The notes under the pieces were generated by a model that saw only the letters and a program-made list of their open reading frames with translations, ran no database searches and was not told where the DNA came from. The position numbers and the translations under genes are program-made. A stretch of 64,000 bases of DNA. Origin: Bedellia somnulentella. Taxonomy: Eukaryota; Arthropoda; Insecta; Lepidoptera; Bedelliidae. The stretch spans positions 8,556,001-8,620,000 of the forward strand of contig OY755174.1 in the NCBI GenBank assembly GCA_963576735.1, in the 5' to 3' direction. This document shows positions 34,615-45,691 of the stretch, in pieces. Position 1 is the first letter of the stretch, and each line of letters begins with the position of its first letter.

Positions 34615-35297
34615 CAATTAATTCTGCAGGGAAAAATACAAAGCCGCAGAAGACTGGGCCGTAGGAAAACCCACTGGCTTCAAAATCTGTCCGATAGGGT
34701 CAACTCCAGTTCCATAGAATTTTTCCCCGCCGCAACATCACGGGCCAAAATGACCATAATGATAGCCGACCTAGGATAGGAAATGGCACCCAAAGAAGAA
34801 GATTTGTTTAAATCCTTGTAACAAATGCAATAATATTCTTGATACAAGATCCTGTGTGTTGTCTCAGTCAAATATAATGATTGGTGTATTTGTCAAGATT
34901 GGTAGCAGGACTAGAAAGCATCGTCCAAGAGTTATATATTTACATGAGTGGTGCTAACAATGGGTCACATTAGAAGGCTCCGATTCACCCAAAGAACAAT
35001 GGAAAGGGCTATGTTAGGAGTTTCATTACGCGATCGGATCCGCAACGAGGAGATCTGTAGAAGAACCGGGGTCACTGATCTAGCCCGAAGAATTGCAAAA
35101 CTGAAGTGGCAATGGGCAGGGCACAGGACGCAGTGTGGGTAGGCCTCCCATAGGTTGGACCGACGACTTGGTCAAGGTCACGGGAAGCCAATAGATGAGG
35201 ACAGCACAGGACCGATCGCTGTGGAGATCTTTGGCGGAGGCTTATGTCCAGCAATAGACGTCTAATAGGCTGATGATGATGATGATGATGATGATGA
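34615..35297 (+). pseudogene. RTE-clade LINE 3' end with ORF remnant
   Basis: The frame at 34948-35142 carries RTQRTMERAML-like text: TQRTMERAMLGVSLRDRIRN, VTDLARRIAKLKWQWAGH. This is the carboxy region after the RT domain in RTE elements. It runs into the noncoding tail (CCGACGACTTGGTCAAGGTC, TATGTCCAGCAATAGACGTC) and ends in GAT repeats (35273-35297). The frame has a stop, and the catalytic RT domain is missing. Confidence 0.75.
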
Positions 35298-35539
35298 ATA
35301 TATAATTTTATGGTAAGATTTCATCTCATAATTTTATTTAAAGCGTCTATTTAGCTAACTGCCGTATTATTGGGATGGTCTTTCCGGGATATAAAAAAAG
35401 GCTAGTTTTTATGATAGATAGTGTATCTGGCCAGAGGGTACTTTTGAAGGCTACATTTTAATGTCAATGTTATTTCTGTCATTACTAAATACTAGTTGTA
35501 TTTGAATATTATTTGATTGTTTACTCAACTTACTGTACG

Positions 35540-35645
35540 CATCGTAAACCCCTCAAGGTAAGGCAAGAGGCATTAATACTTCCAAACATCAAGTGACAAA
35601 TTCGTCACCTAGTGTCGAGAGTACCCATGTTTTGCTTGAACCATT
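35540..35645 (-). repeat. SINE-T 3' fragment
   Basis: Minus-strand piece with GTAAACCCCTCAAGG, GGCATTAATACTTC and CATCAAGTGACAAA. Confidence 0.5.
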
Positions 35646-36406
35646 TTATTTATTCCCTCTTAACTCTTACTCATGGACTGAAATACTCATAAAGGGGTAA
35701 TATTTAACGATGCATCAATTCTCTCTCAAAGTCTAACGTAACCTAACCAAAAACTGATGTTGCAGCAAAATGTCCTTGTTTGTGTAATCTGAGACTCAAA
35801 GCATTTTTAGAAAAAAAAGTGTTCATTAAAAAAAAATTGTGGGGAAAATTATTTTCCTTAATAAAGTGAACACAATGAACGGTAAGTTGATTCACTAAAA
35901 CAAACTTGGAAAATACCAGCCACAAATTTTTTCATACTCTGTTCTTTCTATTCTTGTTTAGTAGCGTGTCTATATGGAGCGATACCACATTCCTTAAACG
36001 TTATGATTGTGCTATTTTAAAATTAGTTCTAAATGCACTTAAAATTTTATTAAAATGAGTGTCTATAAAAATCGCCAGCCAACCAAGTCGTACAAAGCTT
36101 TAGTCTTATTGTGTATTTATTATATACGGTTTTCCACACATTTGAAGTAAATGTGACTTATAAATTGAAAATGGAAGAGAATTTTAAAGTAACGTCATTC
36201 CTCAAATTTTCTCAAAACAAAATAAAATACTGCATTTATTTAAAAGAAATTATTTTGAAACAAATACTAGACAACCTTTTTTATTTTGGGTTAAAAGGTA
36301 CATTTGTATAAAACCCCACAGTCCTGGCTTTGCTGTGACGGCTTAAATTTCATTCTTCCCACGAGCCAATATCCCGAGGCGCCTAAGGTGCCTAAAATAT
36401 TTATTA
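35646..36406. other. AT-rich spacer
   Basis: Nothing recognised. Confidence 0.35.
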
Positions 36407-37224
36407 CTAGTGGATCGTCCCAGCTTCGCACGGGTAGCGTTGTTTTTTTAAATATCTGAGGTTTCTTTCTTCAGTCACTGCTCAAGCATTGTGAAATTCA
36501 GCGCAATGTTTTCAATTTATTAAATTTATAGCACTCCCTAAACAGTGTAGTTTGGTGATTTTGAATGCGCTTTAATGAACGGTTCAGTTTTTCCGTTTAA
36601 TAGCAAATTTTGGAATAAAACGCTATGAAGTATTTAGAACAATCTAAAAAATAAATCATTACGTGTTGTAGGATGCAACTACTGGCGCCATCTAGTATTT
36701 TATAAGTAAATTAGTAACGATTCGGTTTTGGTCACGGGCGCGATGGCTTATTTTATGTATAATTTCGGTGTTTCTCCACCGATTTCTATGATTCTTTTTT
36801 TATTGAATAGGTAATAATGTTACCTTATTTAAATTAAGGATGAGTGAGAGGTTTACAAACGTAAGAGTAAACAAATACAATCAGAATGTTCCGAACTGCT
36901 AAGCTATCAGGAATTACACGTGTTATTGTGAGTCAACCGTAAAAGATAGACATAAACTGTTGGGAATTTTTTTTTAGATAATTTTATGAAGAATATTTCC
37001 GTCATACATGATTTCTGTGTAAGTTTAACCATTAAGGCTGCACACGCGACGGAAGCTTAAAAAATGGGGTAACTACTCCCGTTTTCCCAAAATTTCCCAA
37101 AGTTCCCCTTTACTACTCTGCTGGAAAGTATACAAAAACCTGCCCAGGAGTATGGAGAATAATTTTACCAAGTTTCGTTAAAATCCGTCGAGTAGTTTTT
37201 GTTTCCATAAGGAACATACAAACC

Positions 37225-37286
<62 letters not shown>

Positions 37287-37405
37287 AATTTTACTGATTG
37301 CATTTTTGGCATCAGTATCGATCCCTAATCACCACCTGATAGTTATTTTGAAAATATATTTCATGTACAGAATTGACCTCTCTAGAGATTTATTATAAGT
37401 ATAGA
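36407..37405 (-). mobile_element. Nonautonomous Helitron with GACA microsatellite
   Basis: Same family as 28390-29238, inverted. The minus strand starts TCTATACTTATAATAAA at 37405 and ends GATCCACTAG at 36407, flanked by A and T. Its microsatellite (37225-37284) is 15 GACA units, against about six in the other copy. The 999-bp length, against 849, also reflects other indels. A GCGCCATCTAGT block (36687-36698) is present only here. Confidence 0.88.
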
Positions 37406-37690
37406 TTTAATGGTAACTGTACGATACGTATTCCAGTTGCTATAGCTATACATAAGTAAACGATATAAATCTCTCAAAGTGTTACCTAAGTATTGCACTA
37501 TATGACACCCACTGAAAGAAATAGGTTAGTGCTAATCTGAACCGACTAAACAACTTAACAGATGTTAACTCGTAGAAAAATAACGATAATATGAAAGATT
37601 GTTCCTGGTAATAATAAGAAATAACTAATTGATAGGGTGCTAACCGCCATTTTCATCAAACACTTTTATTATGAACTTATGTATTAACCA

Positions 37691-38060
37691 ACCGTGCAAC
37701 CGTGATAGCCCAGTGGGTAGAACACTCGGTTATCGTGCAAACGACTAGTGTTCAAATCCTGGGTCGGGCCTACACCAATTTGTCTTTTCTAAAGACATAT
37801 GTGTGGTTAATTTATCATGGTTGTTAACGGTGAGGGAAAACATCGTGAGGAAACCCACATGGCTGAGTTGTACTTAGTCATGTGACAGTGTATTCGTACA
37901 AAACGGCGATAGGCCTGCCCCCTATCACGTGAGTACACTGTCCATGCAAAACGTGGGTACTCTGAACACCAGGTGACAAAGTCACGTGATGTTCCGAAGT
38001 ATTAGTACCTCTGCCAACCCCTTCGGGGATATGCGGCGTGAACGTTTATGTTATGTTATG
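37691..38060 (+). repeat. SINE-T copy, young
   Basis: Flanked by a perfect 14-bp duplication TTATGTATTAACCA (37677-37690 and 38061-38074). The tRNA-like head is nearly identical to those at 21184 and 50974. The tail is TTATG repeats. Confidence 0.93.
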
Positions 38061-38074
38061 TTATGTATTAACCA

Positions 38075-39229
38075 CTTAATAACCTGTTTGTTATAGCATC
38101 CAGAAGATTAGGTGCGATATTGCTATTTTCAGCCGATAATGCAGAATTTGATCTTATTTTTATTAAACAAGATATATATTGGCTATGTTTAATAAAATAA
38201 TGGGTAGTCAGGATCTATTAAGTTCGTATTAAAATTTATTAAATGGAGCAACACATTGTAGCTCAACACCTAATTATTAAGAAGTCTTTGCTGCAACAAA
38301 ACATTAGCAAATGTATTTTTTTTACAAAGTTTTGGTTTTATTTTTAAGAACAATCACTATCTTAACCAAATACAAGTTAAAAAAATACAGAAAACTATTC
38401 TTAGATATCTTCTTTTCAAATTATCTTTTTTTGTGTTTGTTTAGGTAGGTTTATTGTCTCCAAGAAATAAACGCCTTTTTACTTAGTGTTTAAATATTCA
38501 TGACTATTCAAAACTTGTCATATGCATTATTATAAAATGATCGCTTATATAATGTCGATTTATTTTCCATGTATATTTCATCATAATTAAATAAAAGTGT
38601 CTAGCATAACGCATTATATTTTAACTAAAGTCCAGAATTTATGAGCCAAGATTCTATCCAATACATTAATTAAGCGCTGAGAAGTTTTCACTGTCTTGTA
38701 TTCCAAATAAAATAGCGCTTCTTTAATTACAAGAACAATTCCTTATGCAGTCGGGAACCGCTCGTTTCAATTCGGAGTTCTGAAACTATTCGAGCCACTA
38801 AATCCATTTACTAGCGCAAGTACAGCACTATCTGCAAGCGAAACATACATACCCATGTAAATTTCCTTGGAGGAGCTCCCTCGTTAATTTGAGTCTTGTC
38901 ACGAGAACATCCCTTTCTTAGTAGTATCCAGTCGTTTCCAGTCTCTTACTGAGAAGTGGCGTGCTCACACAACTTGCGATGACATGCACTTATATTTTCT
39001 TGAATATAAATGCATCTAATGTTTCAACACGAGGAATGTTTGCAACACAATTTGAACCGGGAATTTAACTTTTAAAATGTTTTTGAGCATAAATATCGAA
39101 TAAGCTAACGAGTATGAGAATAATCTTATCTGGGTATGTTGATGTGGTTGAGCAATGTAGCCAGATGGAGTGTGGCGCCCAGGTGTGGGGGCTGAAGGAA
39201 ATCCAACGATAATTACCTATAAAATACAT
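38075..39229. other. AT-rich spacer
   Basis: Nothing recognised. Confidence 0.35.
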
Positions 39230-39535
39230 TGCCTCCGATGTAGATTAGCAACTGGCCTACACTAATCTATGTTTTTTTTCTATATAATTTTAGTCAAGTC
39301 TATTAACGGTGACAAAAAAAATGTGAGGAAACTTATATGACTGAGTTGTATTTAGTGTGTACAAAGCAGCAAAAGGCTTGCTTGATGGCAATACTTAATA
39401 TATAATTGATACTGTCATGATGACAGTACACTTGCCAAGCGATTAGGTTTCCATTGTCACGTGATGTTCAGGAATATTTGTAACTCTGCCTTGTCTTTCT
39501 GATTTAGGGATATACGTCGTGAATGTTTTGCTATG
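39230..39535 (+). repeat. SINE-T copy, old
   Basis: Plus copy, diverged (GTGACAAAAAAAATGTGAGG, GAGTTGTATTTAGT, TATACGTCGTGAATG). A partial second copy of the flanking GATGTGGTTGAGCAATGTAG text recurs near 40620-40690. Confidence 0.65.
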
Positions 39536-39947
39536 TAATGAATATAACGTACTCATATGATTAGTTCTGACTTTCGATTGATAACCTTCGCAATGTTCAG
39601 TAAGCAAATTGCAAGTTAGCCAAAACTGTCGTAGAAATAGACATTTTACTGTTTTATTAACCGACTTCTTTGAATACCGGACCGGATATTATTTTTCTGC
39701 ACATCTCTTGTTTGACCCTATCGAGAACTAGAGTCTATTCTTAACTTGATGATTTACCTGTAGTGTACTAAACCATTTCCTGCCTAGAGCTGGTGAAAGA
39801 ATTTGATAACTGATTCCTTGATATTACCCGGGACCGATGGCTTAAGATGTGCACTAAAACACGGAATCATCTCCTGGCCTATACGCATGGCTGTATACCG
39901 TAAAAACTTCTTCAGAATTAGATTTTACATACATACATACTGTGTGT

Positions 39948-40192
39948 GCTGTGTAGTGTCGGCTTAGAATAGCACTGCCCTATTTCTTCCGGTGGGTGTA
40001 CATAAGAGGCGACTAACGGTATTGGAGGCTTTTAAGGGATTTTTGGGTGATACGGTTGGAGACCCATCACCAACAACCTTTATTTTGCCATCTTTTCCCC
40101 ACTCAACTTTCCAAAAGTGGCTGAGGAATTTCTAGTTCCTAAGCTCTGGCAACCCCTTCTTGGGATTTATAGCCGTGAGTATATGTATGTAT
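39948..40192 (+). repeat. R240 copy
   Basis: Well preserved full copy ending in GTATGTATACATACATAC. Confidence 0.85.
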
Positions 40193-40211
40193 ACATACAT
40201 ACATCCATATA

Positions 40212-40345
40212 TTCCGTATCCATAGCTCAGTAAGTAGAACATGCCTTATCGTGCAGACGAAGGGGGTTCAAATTTTCCGGGCCTACACCAATTTGTCTTT
40301 TCTAAATTCATATGTGAGGTTAATTTGTCATGGTTGTTAACAACA
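40212..40345 (+). repeat. SINE-T 5' half
   Basis: Has the tRNA-like head (CATAGCTCAGTAAGTAG; GGTTCAAATTTTCC) and the start of the body, then breaks off at GTTGTTAACAACAACATGG. Confidence 0.65.
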
Positions 40346-41293
40346 ACATGGTTGAAATGGGTGCTATTCGAAGCCGACACAGCACAGATAGTCAGATTTT
40401 CTTCGTTATTGATGGAGGTTCCACTTTCCAGTCGAGCGAAAAAAATATTATATTATCTATTAAGGAGGGAACAGACAACCCTTAATCGCCCCGAACAGGG
40501 TGTATATATATGTATATATATATATATAGAACTGAAGTATACAGCTTGAAATGGTTGGTGGAAACCAAAAAAACCCGAGCGTGTATCACGGGTAGTTTAG
40601 GATTTATCCGGGTGTGTTCTCAAGATGGTTAAGGAATGTAGTCAGATGGAGTGCGGCGCTCAGCTGTAGGGGCTGAAGGAAATTCAACGATAATTATAAA
40701 ATACAGCGTTGGTAACCCAGTAATGAGTCAATGATCGGGTGATTATGCAGAGTGCGGAATACGGATCCGCAAAATAAAATATTTAGCTACAGACGCGGCA
40801 CGTATGTTAAACCCTTTTTAAAGTTTAAACTCACTGTTCTTAATACTTATTTTCGCACGAAGATGATAGTAAATTATGTATTATCAATTCAACAAAATGC
40901 TCTTCGGTCAGTTAATTTGAAATCTAGTTAATAATGGTTTTCTTATTTGAAATCTTTAAATAAATTAATGTGACACATATACCAACGCAGATGACACTGC
41001 AACCTTTATTCATAGGGAATCGTTGAAGGAAGTATTTAAAATGGCAAAAATAAGATTTACACTAACACGTACATGGTTGACTTAACATTTTTGCACGCTT
41101 AACGCCAAGAAAATTAAGTAACTACCTAATAACTTAATTGATTGGTAAAACTAAGTTCATTAACTTTCCACATTGATTCCCCTAAAACGTCGGAAAATTA
41201 AATCGACATAGCAAATTACATAAAACATGATTACTGCGAAAATTGCTATTTAGAAAAAGTTAGTACACTATCATATTTTGGAATTTTACTTAT
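40346..41293. other. Spacer
   Basis: A TA-rich run (40503-40528) and a block resembling 39150-39190 (40615-40690). Otherwise nothing recognised. Confidence 0.35.
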
Positions 41294-41803
41294 GCTGTGT
41301 AGTGATGTGATGGCTAAGAATAAAATTTCACCTCCATTTCTTCCTGTGAGTGTCGTATGAGAAGACTTAGGATTTTGGGCCTTTTCAAGAGATTGTTGGG
41401 CGATGAGTTTTTTTTTTTTATTTATTTATTGACATGGCTTGGAAGCTAGTCCTTTAGCGGAGACATTTAATTAATATCTAATACAATTACATATTTTTTT
41501 CAAAAAACATAACACTAAACAAGAAACAATTCAAAAATTACAAAAAATTACATGAAACTGAATCAAAAAAATGAACATTCTTTTTGAACGTAACCACCAA
41601 CACAAACACATTACACACATTAACAGAACAATCAATAGAATAGATATAGTAGACAATCAACAACTTAAACGATGAGATTATTGGGCGATGAGGTTGCAGG
41701 TATTTTGCAGTCTTTTCCCAAATTAACTTCCACGAGTGACTGAGGAATGTCTAATACCGAAGCTTTAGCTACCCTATTTTATGATTTAAAGCCGTGAGTA
41801 AGT
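41294..41803 (+). repeat. R240 copy split by a LINE tail
   Basis: Diverged R240: 5' part 41294-41407 and 3' part 41681-41803. The middle is a later insertion. Confidence 0.75.
41408..41680 (-). mobile_element. 5'-truncated LINE 3' end
   Basis: An exact 12-bp duplication TTGGGCGATGAG (41396-41407 and 41681-41692), extending to 17 bp with one mismatch, flanks this piece. The plus strand starts with a T run and TTTATTTATTTATTG, so the minus 3' end is AATAAATAAATAA plus poly-A. No coding region is retained. Confidence 0.8.
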
Positions 41804-42057
41804 GTAATTGTTTAAAACTTTAATTGGAAATAACAAACAGATTTTTTTCTCTTCATAAACGCTTCATTTTTGTAAGCAAGTAATGATGATTGTATGCATA
41901 GCAAAGTAATTACAAACGTTTATTTGAGATAACACTTTTATTTATTTTCCTTTAATACCATTATAGTTTATCCCCACATTTTTATTTATCAGTTACGCTT
42001 TAAATCTCGATTTCAACAATCAAGAATAATAAAACGGGATATAAAAAATGATTTACA

Positions 42058-42124
42058 ACGTCCGTGGCCGAGTGGATAGCATCTCAGGCCGGAGGTTGCG
42101 GGTTCAATCCCCGCTGAGAGCAAC
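42058..42124 (+). repeat. tRNA-like SINE head
   Basis: A-box TGGCCGAGTGG and B-box GGTTCAATCC, with T-arm pairing TGCGGG/CCCGC. The acceptor stem is not formed. Followed by AACATTTATGTAAAG, resembling 1977-2040, so it is a repeat family and not a tRNA gene. Confidence 0.6.
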
Positions 42125-42174
42125 ATTTATGTAAAGAGCATAATGGATTGGATGTTATTTATGTAAGTATTGTG

Positions 42175-42965
42175 TAATATTAATAGGGAACTAATTTTTC
42201 GAGCTGTTATTTAAAAAGTCGAGATGTTATTATGATTAGTTGAAAAACATATTAAGCAGTTATTTAATTCAATGGCGGTTGAATAATTTTTGCGACAGTA
42301 AAACATAAACAGTAATAAAAAATATATTAGTCGGTTATTTTATTATACAATGCCAATTCTAAAAATAATTGAGTAGTCCAATAATTAAATGAGCGGTAAA
42401 AATGACGGAATGAGCGGTTCGATGAATAGTTCGGCAGATCATAACGAGCGGTGACACCCGAACTCAAATTCATTATTTAAGAAAAGTTAGGTCACATTTA
42501 GTCACTGCAGACAAAGAAAAGTTAGGTTAGGTTAGGTTAGATTATGTATAAAACAAGCGAGCGTAGCGCAGCGGAGCGAGCACATAAATGCCCGATGCAT
42601 GCCTATATGCATACTTGCTTGCTTGCATGCTTGCTACATTTAGGGGACGGTGGGCGGGGTATACTATTTCATATCTATTAATCTCAATTGAAGAATTGCT
42701 TAGAAGAGATTTCTTACCGACAAATTCCGATTTATTACTGCCAACGCGTAACCGCTCGTTCAATAATTTTTACCGCCTCTTAAATTATTTTCCTACTCAA
42801 TTATATATTCACTGATCCATTTCTTTATTTTTTATTACTCATTTTTGTTTACTTTACTGCTTAGTTTTAACTGCTGAATTAGTTATTAAACGTGCCATTT
42901 ATAATTTTTAACTTACCAAAACCGCTATATACAACTGCCTTTTTAAATCAGTGCCATATTAATAA
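42175..42965. repeat. Degenerate foldback element with short internal repeats
   Basis: The left part (42175-42440) and the reverse complement of the right part (42740-42965) share the same order of phrases (CAGTAATAAAAAATA, ATTGAGTAG, GCGGTAAAAAT, GAGCGGTT). Each arm is itself built of loosely repeated units of the type AGCGGTTATTTAATT. The loop has TTAGG repeats (42520-42540). This is typical of foldback elements or old MITEs. No coding frame belongs to it. Confidence 0.45.
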
Positions 42966-42995
42966 TCTATCTCTTTAATAATTAAAAATATCGTT

Positions 42996-43768
42996 AAAGG
43001 CTGTAGCCGGGTTAGGGAACAAAAAATGCCCCTGATGATATTAACAAATGAGTACAATCTATGTATTAGTCATAATGCTCGATAGCAATCTGCCAAGTTT
43101 TACCTCATATTTATTGACAGTTCTCAAGAAATGTCACTTCAAAGTTTTTATAAGTATTCAAAATATATCAAAAACTGTTTATCCTTTTTTTCTGTAATTA
43201 ACGTATGTTGTTAATGGAATGGCGAGTAGCAATTTTGCAAAAATTCGGAGGTCTCTAGATTAACATTAATATGGACTGTTTTGATGTCGAATATTTCAAA
43301 CATAGTTTTTTGACACTTCTCGGTTGGTGACACCAATCATTTTTTTTACCCTGATGTGACATCTTTTTCGGTACTAGTATATGTTTATCTTAAATGAATT
43401 GGATTGGAGCAACATTGTGATTTTTTATTTTTAGTTTCCTATACTTGCCTAGTAAATCATCAACGTAACATAACATAAACGTTCACGCCGTTTTTCCCCG
43501 AAGGGGTTGGCAGAGGTACCAATACTTCTCAACTCACATGGCAGCGCCATCTAGTTTCCAGAGAAGGTACCCACATTTTGCTTAGACAGTGTACTCACGT
43601 GATAGGGGGCAGGCCTACCGCCGGTTTGTATGAATACATTGTCACATGACTAAGTACAACTCAGCCATGGGGTTTCTTCACGCTGTTTTCCCTCAGCGTT
43701 AACAACCATGATAAATTAATCACACATATGACTTTAAAAAAAGACAAATTGGTGTAGGCCCGACCCAG
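42996..43768 (+). repeat. Left arm of large inverted duplication
   Basis: Pairs as reverse complement with 44213-44991 (773 and 779 bp) at high identity, separated by a 444-bp spacer. It contains unique-looking DNA plus most of a SINE-T insertion. The two outer ends match from AAAGGCTGTAGCCGG. Confidence 0.92.
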
Positions 43769-43828
43769 GATTGGAACTCACGCCCTTCTGTTTTCGGGCG
43801 GGTGTTCTACCCACTGGACTATCATGTC
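43464..43828 (-). repeat. SINE-T copy with alternative head
   Basis: Flanked by GTAAATCATCAA (43452-43463 and 43829-43840). Its head differs from the common type in the anticodon-arm region (CCGCCCGAAAACAGAAGGGCG, reading minus). Its body has a GATGGCGCTGCCATGTGAG variant shared with 61895-62271. Confidence 0.92.
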
Positions 43829-43840
43829 GTAAATCATCAA

Positions 43841-44212
43841 GTTATGACGTATAGCCAACGAGTTTGATATTGATGTCAATCTACAGTATTTATTTATTAT
43901 TTTGTACAAAGAGTAAGGTGCAGGGTTTAACATAATGCAAAGTCCCATTTTCTACTAGCGATCCCCGGTACAAGCTAAAGCTATCCAGCAGTTAACTGAG
44001 GTAATGTAAAGAAACTTCTCCCGAACCCGTAGTATATAGCTATTAATATTCTTGTTAAAGGGTAGTATACCTATATAACAGGAAAGTATTTCTGTATTGT
44101 GAGTGGCATCTGATTCTACAGACGATCAGCAGTGGTCGTGAAAGAATCATAATATATACATATTATTTTTGCAGATTAAAAGACTAAGCATTATGCGGTT
44201 TTCATTTCTTTT
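43841..44212. other. Spacer of the inverted duplication
   Basis: No gene or repeat recognised. Confidence 0.4.
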
Positions 44213-44991
44213 CTGGGTCGGGCCTACACCAATTTGTCTGTTTTTAAAGTCATATGTGTGATTAATTTATCATGGTTGTTAACGCTGAGGGAAAACATCG
44301 TGAAGAAACCCCATGGCTGAGTTGTACTTAGTCATGTGACAATGTATTCATACAAACCGGCGGTAGGCCTGCCCCTTATCACGTGAGTACACAGTCTAAG
44401 CAAAACGTGGCTACCTTCTCTGGAAACTAGATGGCGCTGCCATGTGAGTTGAGAAGTATTGGTACCTCTGCCAACCCCTTTGGGGAAAAACGGCGTGAAC
44501 GTTTATGTTATGTTACGTTTATGTTGATGATTTACTAGGCAAGTATAGGAAACTAAAAATAAAAAATCACAATGTTGCTCCAATCCAATTCATTTAAGAT
44601 AAACATATACTAGTACCGAAAAAGATGTCACATCAGGGTAAAAAAAATGATTGGTGTCACCAACCGAGAAGTGTCAAAAAACTATGTTTGAAATATTTGA
44701 CATCAAAACAGTCCATATTAATGTTAATCTAGAGACCTCCGGTTTTTTGCAAAATTGTTACTCGCCATTCCATTAACAACATACGTTAATTGCAGAAAAA
44801 ACGGATAAACAGTTTTTGAAATATTTTGAAAACTTATAAAAACTTTGAAGTCACATTTCTTGAGAACTGTCAATAATTATGAGGTAAAACTTGGCAGATT
44901 GCTATCGAGCATTATGACTTATACATAGATTGTACTCATTTGTTAATATCATCAGGGGCATTTTTTGTTCCCTAACCCGGCTACAGCCTTT
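44213..44991 (-). repeat. Right arm of large inverted duplication
   Basis: Inverted copy of 42996-43768. The SINE-T part (44213-44513) lacks its tRNA-like head and has only the target-duplication copy from the element's tail side (near 44525-44536). It was therefore copied from the left arm, not inserted independently. Confidence 0.92.
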
Positions 44992-45099
44992 GCATCACAT
45001 AATACAAGTTACACACTTTTACTTAATTTTGGGCTAGCTTGATCTGTGTATAATATGTCCATATATTTATTTATTATCGACGAAGCTGGCCAAGTTCGC

Positions 45100-45145
45100 C
45101 AGGATTTTACAAAGTGCCGATCGATAGTGATAATAGTGTGAGTAT
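45100..45145 (+). repeat. LINE C-terminal fragment, minimal
   Basis: CAGGATTTTACAAAGTGCCGATCGATAGTG resembles the TCGATAGTC region of 2195-2335; very short. Confidence 0.3.
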
Positions 45146-45595
45146 AATGTGTATATTTATCAAGCAACCAAACTTGTTTACTACACATCTAAACCAAATA
45201 ATATGACGAAACAATCCAAAATGCCCCATAATCAATATTACGTAAACCTAAATCTTTTATCATTAGTATTGATAACTTTGCTCTGCTGTATTGTACTTCG
45301 CCAGTACGTTATTGATAATATAGACACAGTGCGTTCGAGTCGTTTATTTTTTTATTATAATTAGTGCCTTCTTGATAAATTTAATAGTGCATTGACTTCG
45401 AGTGATTTTATTGTACAACTATAAGGTATGATAGTGCAACGTTCTTTAATCATCTGTCGATGTTATTTTGTGTATATTCGGTTATGGTGTAATAAAATGT
45501 AATAGTAGAAGTGTAAAACGCGCGTACGTTTTGTTAATTAGCATAAAAATTATATTGACACAAGTGCATCTTTATTTGCTGGAGTATGGTAATAA
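45146..45595. other. AT-rich spacer
   Basis: Nothing recognised. The 45149-45364 open frame has no signature. Confidence 0.35.
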
Positions 45596-45609
45596 TTATA
45601 GTTGAACTC

Positions 45610-45677
45610 ATAATTTAAATCTTTTTGTTCATGAAAACCTCATGTGGGGATTATTACTAAATTAATTTATTTTTTAT
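45610..45677 (-). repeat. FB-tSINE copy 4, minimal (tail only)
   Basis: A 68-bp insertion flanked by a perfect 14-bp duplication TTATAGTTGAACTC (45596-45609 and 45678-45691). It contains only the conserved 3' tail (ATCCCCACATGAGG, TTCATGAACAAAAAG, ATTTAAATTAT on minus) and no tRNA-like unit, as expected for severe 5' truncation. It fixes the family's 3' end. Confidence 0.85.
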
Positions 45678-45691
45678 TTATAGTTGAACTC

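Noticed and set aside
40241..40549. 102-codon plus-strand open frame
   Set aside because: Begins in the tRNA-like head of a SINE-T fragment and ends in a TA-rich microsatellite; not a gene.
42520..42540. Telomere or fused chromosome end marked by TTAGG repeats
   Set aside because: Only about four units, within the loop of a foldback repeat; far too short for a telomere.
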